Below are positions 61,994 through 64,000 of a DNA stretch of 64,000 nt, piece by piece. Both the position numbers and the translations under genes were made by a program. The notes below the pieces were generated by a model. That model ran no database searches and was not told the DNA's origin. It saw only the letters and a list, made by a program, of their open reading frames with translations. The stretch is from NCBI GenBank assembly GCA_964525495.1, contig CAZGHS010000002.1:120819-184818 (forward strand), in the 5' to 3' direction. Within the stretch, counting starts at the first letter, position 1. The number at the start of each line of letters is the position of its first letter. Source of the stretch: CAZGHS01 sp964525495 (GTDB lineage Bacteria; Patescibacteriota; Microgenomatia; JALYQM01).

Positions 61994-62932
61994 ATGAATG
62001 AACATAAACCCATTATCATAACTGGCCAGACAGGCACAGGGAAAACGTCTCTGGCTCTCGAAATTGCTGAAATAGCGTACGCAGAACTCATTTCAGCTGA
62101 CTCTCGGCAAATATATACAGGACTGGATATTGGAACAGGAAAGTTCGATACACCCACCGAACTGACACTTAACCAAGGCAAGTGGTATTTGAAAGGAAAT
62201 CGAATTCATCTGATTAATTGCATAAGTCCAAAGCAAAAGTATAGTGCAGGAGAATTTGCCGACGACGCACGAAATATAATCACACACTCCAACAAGCAGC
62301 AAATTGTTGTCGGAGGGACAGGTTTCTATATTAAATCACTCATTGATCCTGACGAAACAGTCAGCGTTCCGTTAAATAAACAAATACGAGACCTATACGA
62401 TCATCGAGAACAAAGTCCAGAACTTGTATCAGAGCTCCAAAAAATTCTAAATCAAACAGATCCAGATAAACTAATCAGCATGAATAATTCAGACCGTAAC
62501 AATCCTCGTAGACTAGTACGCGCGATCGAAGTAGCAGAATGGAAAAAGCAAAACTCTTTTACAATACAACACAAACTCAACACGCGAGCAATAATTGGGC
62601 TTAAAGCCTCACCGGAGATGTTAACTGAAAAAATTACCAGGCGTGTACACGAAATGATGGAGATGGGTTACGAAGCAGAAGTGAAAAAACTTGTAGAAGA
62701 ATATTCTTGGGATGCACCCGGCATGCAGACTATTGGATATAAAGAATGGAAAGACTACTTTGAGGAAAAAATTAGCATTCGCGAATTGATTCAACAAATT
62801 ATAACGGCACATCTACACTATGCTCGTCGTCAAATGATCTACCTCAAGCGCCTCCCCGATATCAAGTGGTTTAATATAGCAGACGCATCATGGCAACAAG
62901 ACGCGATTGAATATTGTAAATCCGACCACTAA
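61994..62932 (+). CDS. miaA: tRNA dimethylallyltransferase
   Basis: The 312-residue enzyme transfers a dimethylallyl group to A37 of tRNAs reading codons that start with U, giving the substrate of MiaB. The P-loop GQTGTGKTS (residues 11-19), the SADSRQIYTGLDIGTGK segment and the VVGGTGFYIKSL motif are intact, and GMQTIGYKEW is present near the end. Length is normal. Confidence 0.96.
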   Translation: MNEHKPIIITGQTGTGKTSLALEIAEIAYAELISADSRQIYTGLDIGTGKFDTPTELTLNQGKWYLKGNRIHLINCISPKQKYSAGEFADDARNIITHSNKQQIVVGGTGFYIKSLIDPDETVSVPLNKQIRDLYDHREQSPELVSELQKILNQTDPDKLISMNNSDRNNPRRLVRAIEVAEWKKQNSFTIQHKLNTRAIIGLKASPEMLTEKITRRVHEMMEMGYEAEVKKLVEEYSWDAPGMQTIGYKEWKDYFEEKISIRELIQQIITAHLHYARRQMIYLKRLPDIKWFNIADASWQQDAIEYCKSDH

Positions 62933-62943
62933 ACTCGTACCAT
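62914..62943 (+). promoter_or_regulatory. promoter of the AI-2E-like gene (leaderless type)
   Basis: TTGTAA (62914-62919), 18-bp spacer, TACCAT (62938-62943); ATG 62950 is six bases later. The promoter lies in the end of miaA. Confidence 0.4.
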
Positions 62944-62949
62944 AGAGAT

Positions 62950-64000
62950 ATGGAAGAAAATAACAAGCAAGTAATCCAGTGGGATGTTTCAGCACAAACT
63001 ATCATAAAAATTATTGGCGTATTTGTGGCAATATTTTTGATATATTTTTTGCGCGACGTTTTAATTTCTTTATTCATCGCAGTTATTCTGATGTCAGCAA
63101 TTGCGCCAATGGTAGGAATACTAAAAGAAAAAACTAGACTTTCAACCATTTCAGCGATTTCAATAACATATATTACTACTATCACTATCGTCGGAGTATT
63201 ACTATATCTCGTGATTCCACCGTTACTGCGACAATTATCTGGTTTTCTATCGGATCTGCCTCGTTATGCCCAAGCAGCTATGGTGAGCTTGGGGATTACG
63301 GGGACAGACGAACAGTTGAGTGTCTATCGTGATAATATTCTGCCAATTTTTACAGAAAAAGTAGGACAAGTTGCTCAAGGAGCTTTTGGATTCACTATAC
63401 AAATATTTTCAGGAATCATCGAAGCGATCACCATCGCAGTGTTTACGTTTTACTTATTACTTGAGAGAGAACAAGTCGAAGGAACCATCATAAAAAGCCT
63501 TCCATTTATAAAAACGAAATATCGAACAAAATATAAAAAGCTTGTCGATCAAATTCAGATTCAGCTCGGACATTGGGCACGTGGTCAGTTAATTTTGTGC
63601 ATAATAATAGGAGTAACCACCTATATTGGGCTGGTACTTTTAGGGGTCCCATATGCACTGCCTCTCGCGGTTATTGCTGGGATTTTGGAAATCGTTCCAA
63701 CCATTGGTCCAATAATATCTTCAATTCCAGCAATAATCATTGTTCTCGCACTTGATCCAACCAGAGTATTTTTCGTAATAATTCTCTACCTGGTAATACA
63801 ACAGCTTGAGAACACACTAATAGTCCCTCAAGTTATGAAGCGTGCCATTGGTTTCTCACCCTTACTCACGATCGTTGCAATTATGATCGGAGGCAGACTT
63901 TTAGGTATACCAGGCGCCTTATTGGCAGTCCCTTTTACTTCCATGCTCTTTGTAATACTTCAAAATTACAAAAAACTAGAGCCATCGTCATCACCAGGAT
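62950..64000 (+). CDS. AI-2E family transporter (PF01594), 3' end outside the window
   Basis: The frame is open from ATG 62950 to the window end, 350 residues. Eight or so membrane segments fit the AI-2E/PerM family: an N-terminal pair (FLIYFLRDVLISLFIAVILMS), a hydrophilic middle (about 100-160), and the hallmark HWARGQLILCIIIG, then GILEIVPTIGPIISSIPA and GRLLGIPGALLAVPF. Some members export autoinducer-2, others are Na+/H+ antiporters, so the substrate is open. The start has no ribosome binding site but is six bases after the -10 box. Confidence 0.9.
   Translation, partial: MEENNKQVIQWDVSAQTIIKIIGVFVAIFLIYFLRDVLISLFIAVILMSAIAPMVGILKEKTRLSTISAISITYITTITIVGVLLYLVIPPLLRQLSGFLSDLPRYAQAAMVSLGITGTDEQLSVYRDNILPIFTEKVGQVAQGAFGFTIQIFSGIIEAITIAVFTFYLLLEREQVEGTIIKSLPFIKTKYRTKYKKLVDQIQIQLGHWARGQLILCIIIGVTTYIGLVLLGVPYALPLAVIAGILEIVPTIGPIISSIPAIIIVLALDPTRVFFVIILYLVIQQLENTLIVPQVMKRAIGFSPLLTIVAIMIGGRLLGIPGALLAVPFTSMLFVILQNYKKLEPSSSPG

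Noticed and set aside
1..64000. Alternative genetic code with TGA as glycine (Gracilibacteria/SR1)
   Set aside because: dnaE and gatA end in TGA at the expected family length, and gatA TGA overlaps the gatB ATG.
1..64000. CRISPR arrays, insertion sequences, rRNA genes or integrases
   Set aside because: No short regular repeats with spacers, transposase or recombinase motifs, or rRNA sequence were seen.

Overview
The window looks like a piece of a small-genome Candidate Phyla Radiation (Patescibacteria-type) bacterium. This is inference from gene content and style, not a marker-gene placement. Genes are dense and many are of unknown function. Translation uses the GatCAB route, there are many membrane GT-C glycosyltransferases, a PMT-type protein mannosyltransferase, LemA/HtpX, and a short protein with an LPGTG sorting signal. 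TGA is used as a stop (dnaE, gatA), so the Gracilibacteria/SR1 code does not apply. Base composition is moderate (about 47% G+C in a dnaE line I counted), with two clear outliers: a GC-rich surface-protein cassette (about 57% in one line) and an AT-rich glycosyltransferase (about 20% in one line).

Layout. 1-1348: end of an O-antigen-ligase-like gene, then an AbrB/Doc toxin-antitoxin pair with a likely operator. 1350-2096: Ig-like anchored protein. 2226-5105: GC-rich cassette with a consensus promoter, a long structured leader, a secreted SpaA/Cna-B-like repeat protein interrupted by a 100-N gap, a branched RNA structure and a terminator. 5110-8009: three minus-strand proteins and three tRNAs (Thr, Gly, Asp). 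8218-9727: lemA-htpX. 9905-13233: a 20-codon micro-ORF and gatCAB. 13249-15203: unknown two-gene minus operon. 15316-22360: dnaE, rplS, rnhB, yraN, typA. 22372-25122: small genes, Nudix, and a glycosyltransferase island bounded by tRNA-Glu and a copy of its 3' end. 25257-31704: small membrane protein, proline-rich fusion with a ClpP/SppA-like fold, tRNA-Lys, DUF192, a degenerate PEP-synthase-like plus enolase-like pair, and micro-ORFs. 31770-42202: lexA, LPGTG protein, uvrB, uvrA, transglutaminase, uvrC. 42285-48241: holin-like protein, secG, solute-binding protein, clpP-like gene, tRNA-Arg/Lys, prohibitin-like gene, large secreted protein. 48269-62932: miaB, an eight-gene minus-strand glycosylation operon, a divergent GT-C gene and miaA. 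62950-end: AI-2E family transporter, cut by the window.

The genes form a few functional groups: tRNA charging and modification (gatCAB, miaA, miaB), replication and repair (dnaE, rnhB, uvrABC, lexA), envelope glycan and glycoprotein synthesis (49683-61984), and surface or envelope proteins (LysM, Ig-like, SpaA-like, LPGTG, transglutaminase).

The most unusual points are: a recurrent TANNNT element 6-10 nt before the start codon of about twenty genes, implying leaderless mRNAs; the adjacent PEP-synthase-like and enolase-like proteins that have lost catalytic residues; the tRNA-Glu-flanked island; the structured RNA around the SpaA-like gene; and a candidate LexA operator sitting in the lexA promoter spacer.
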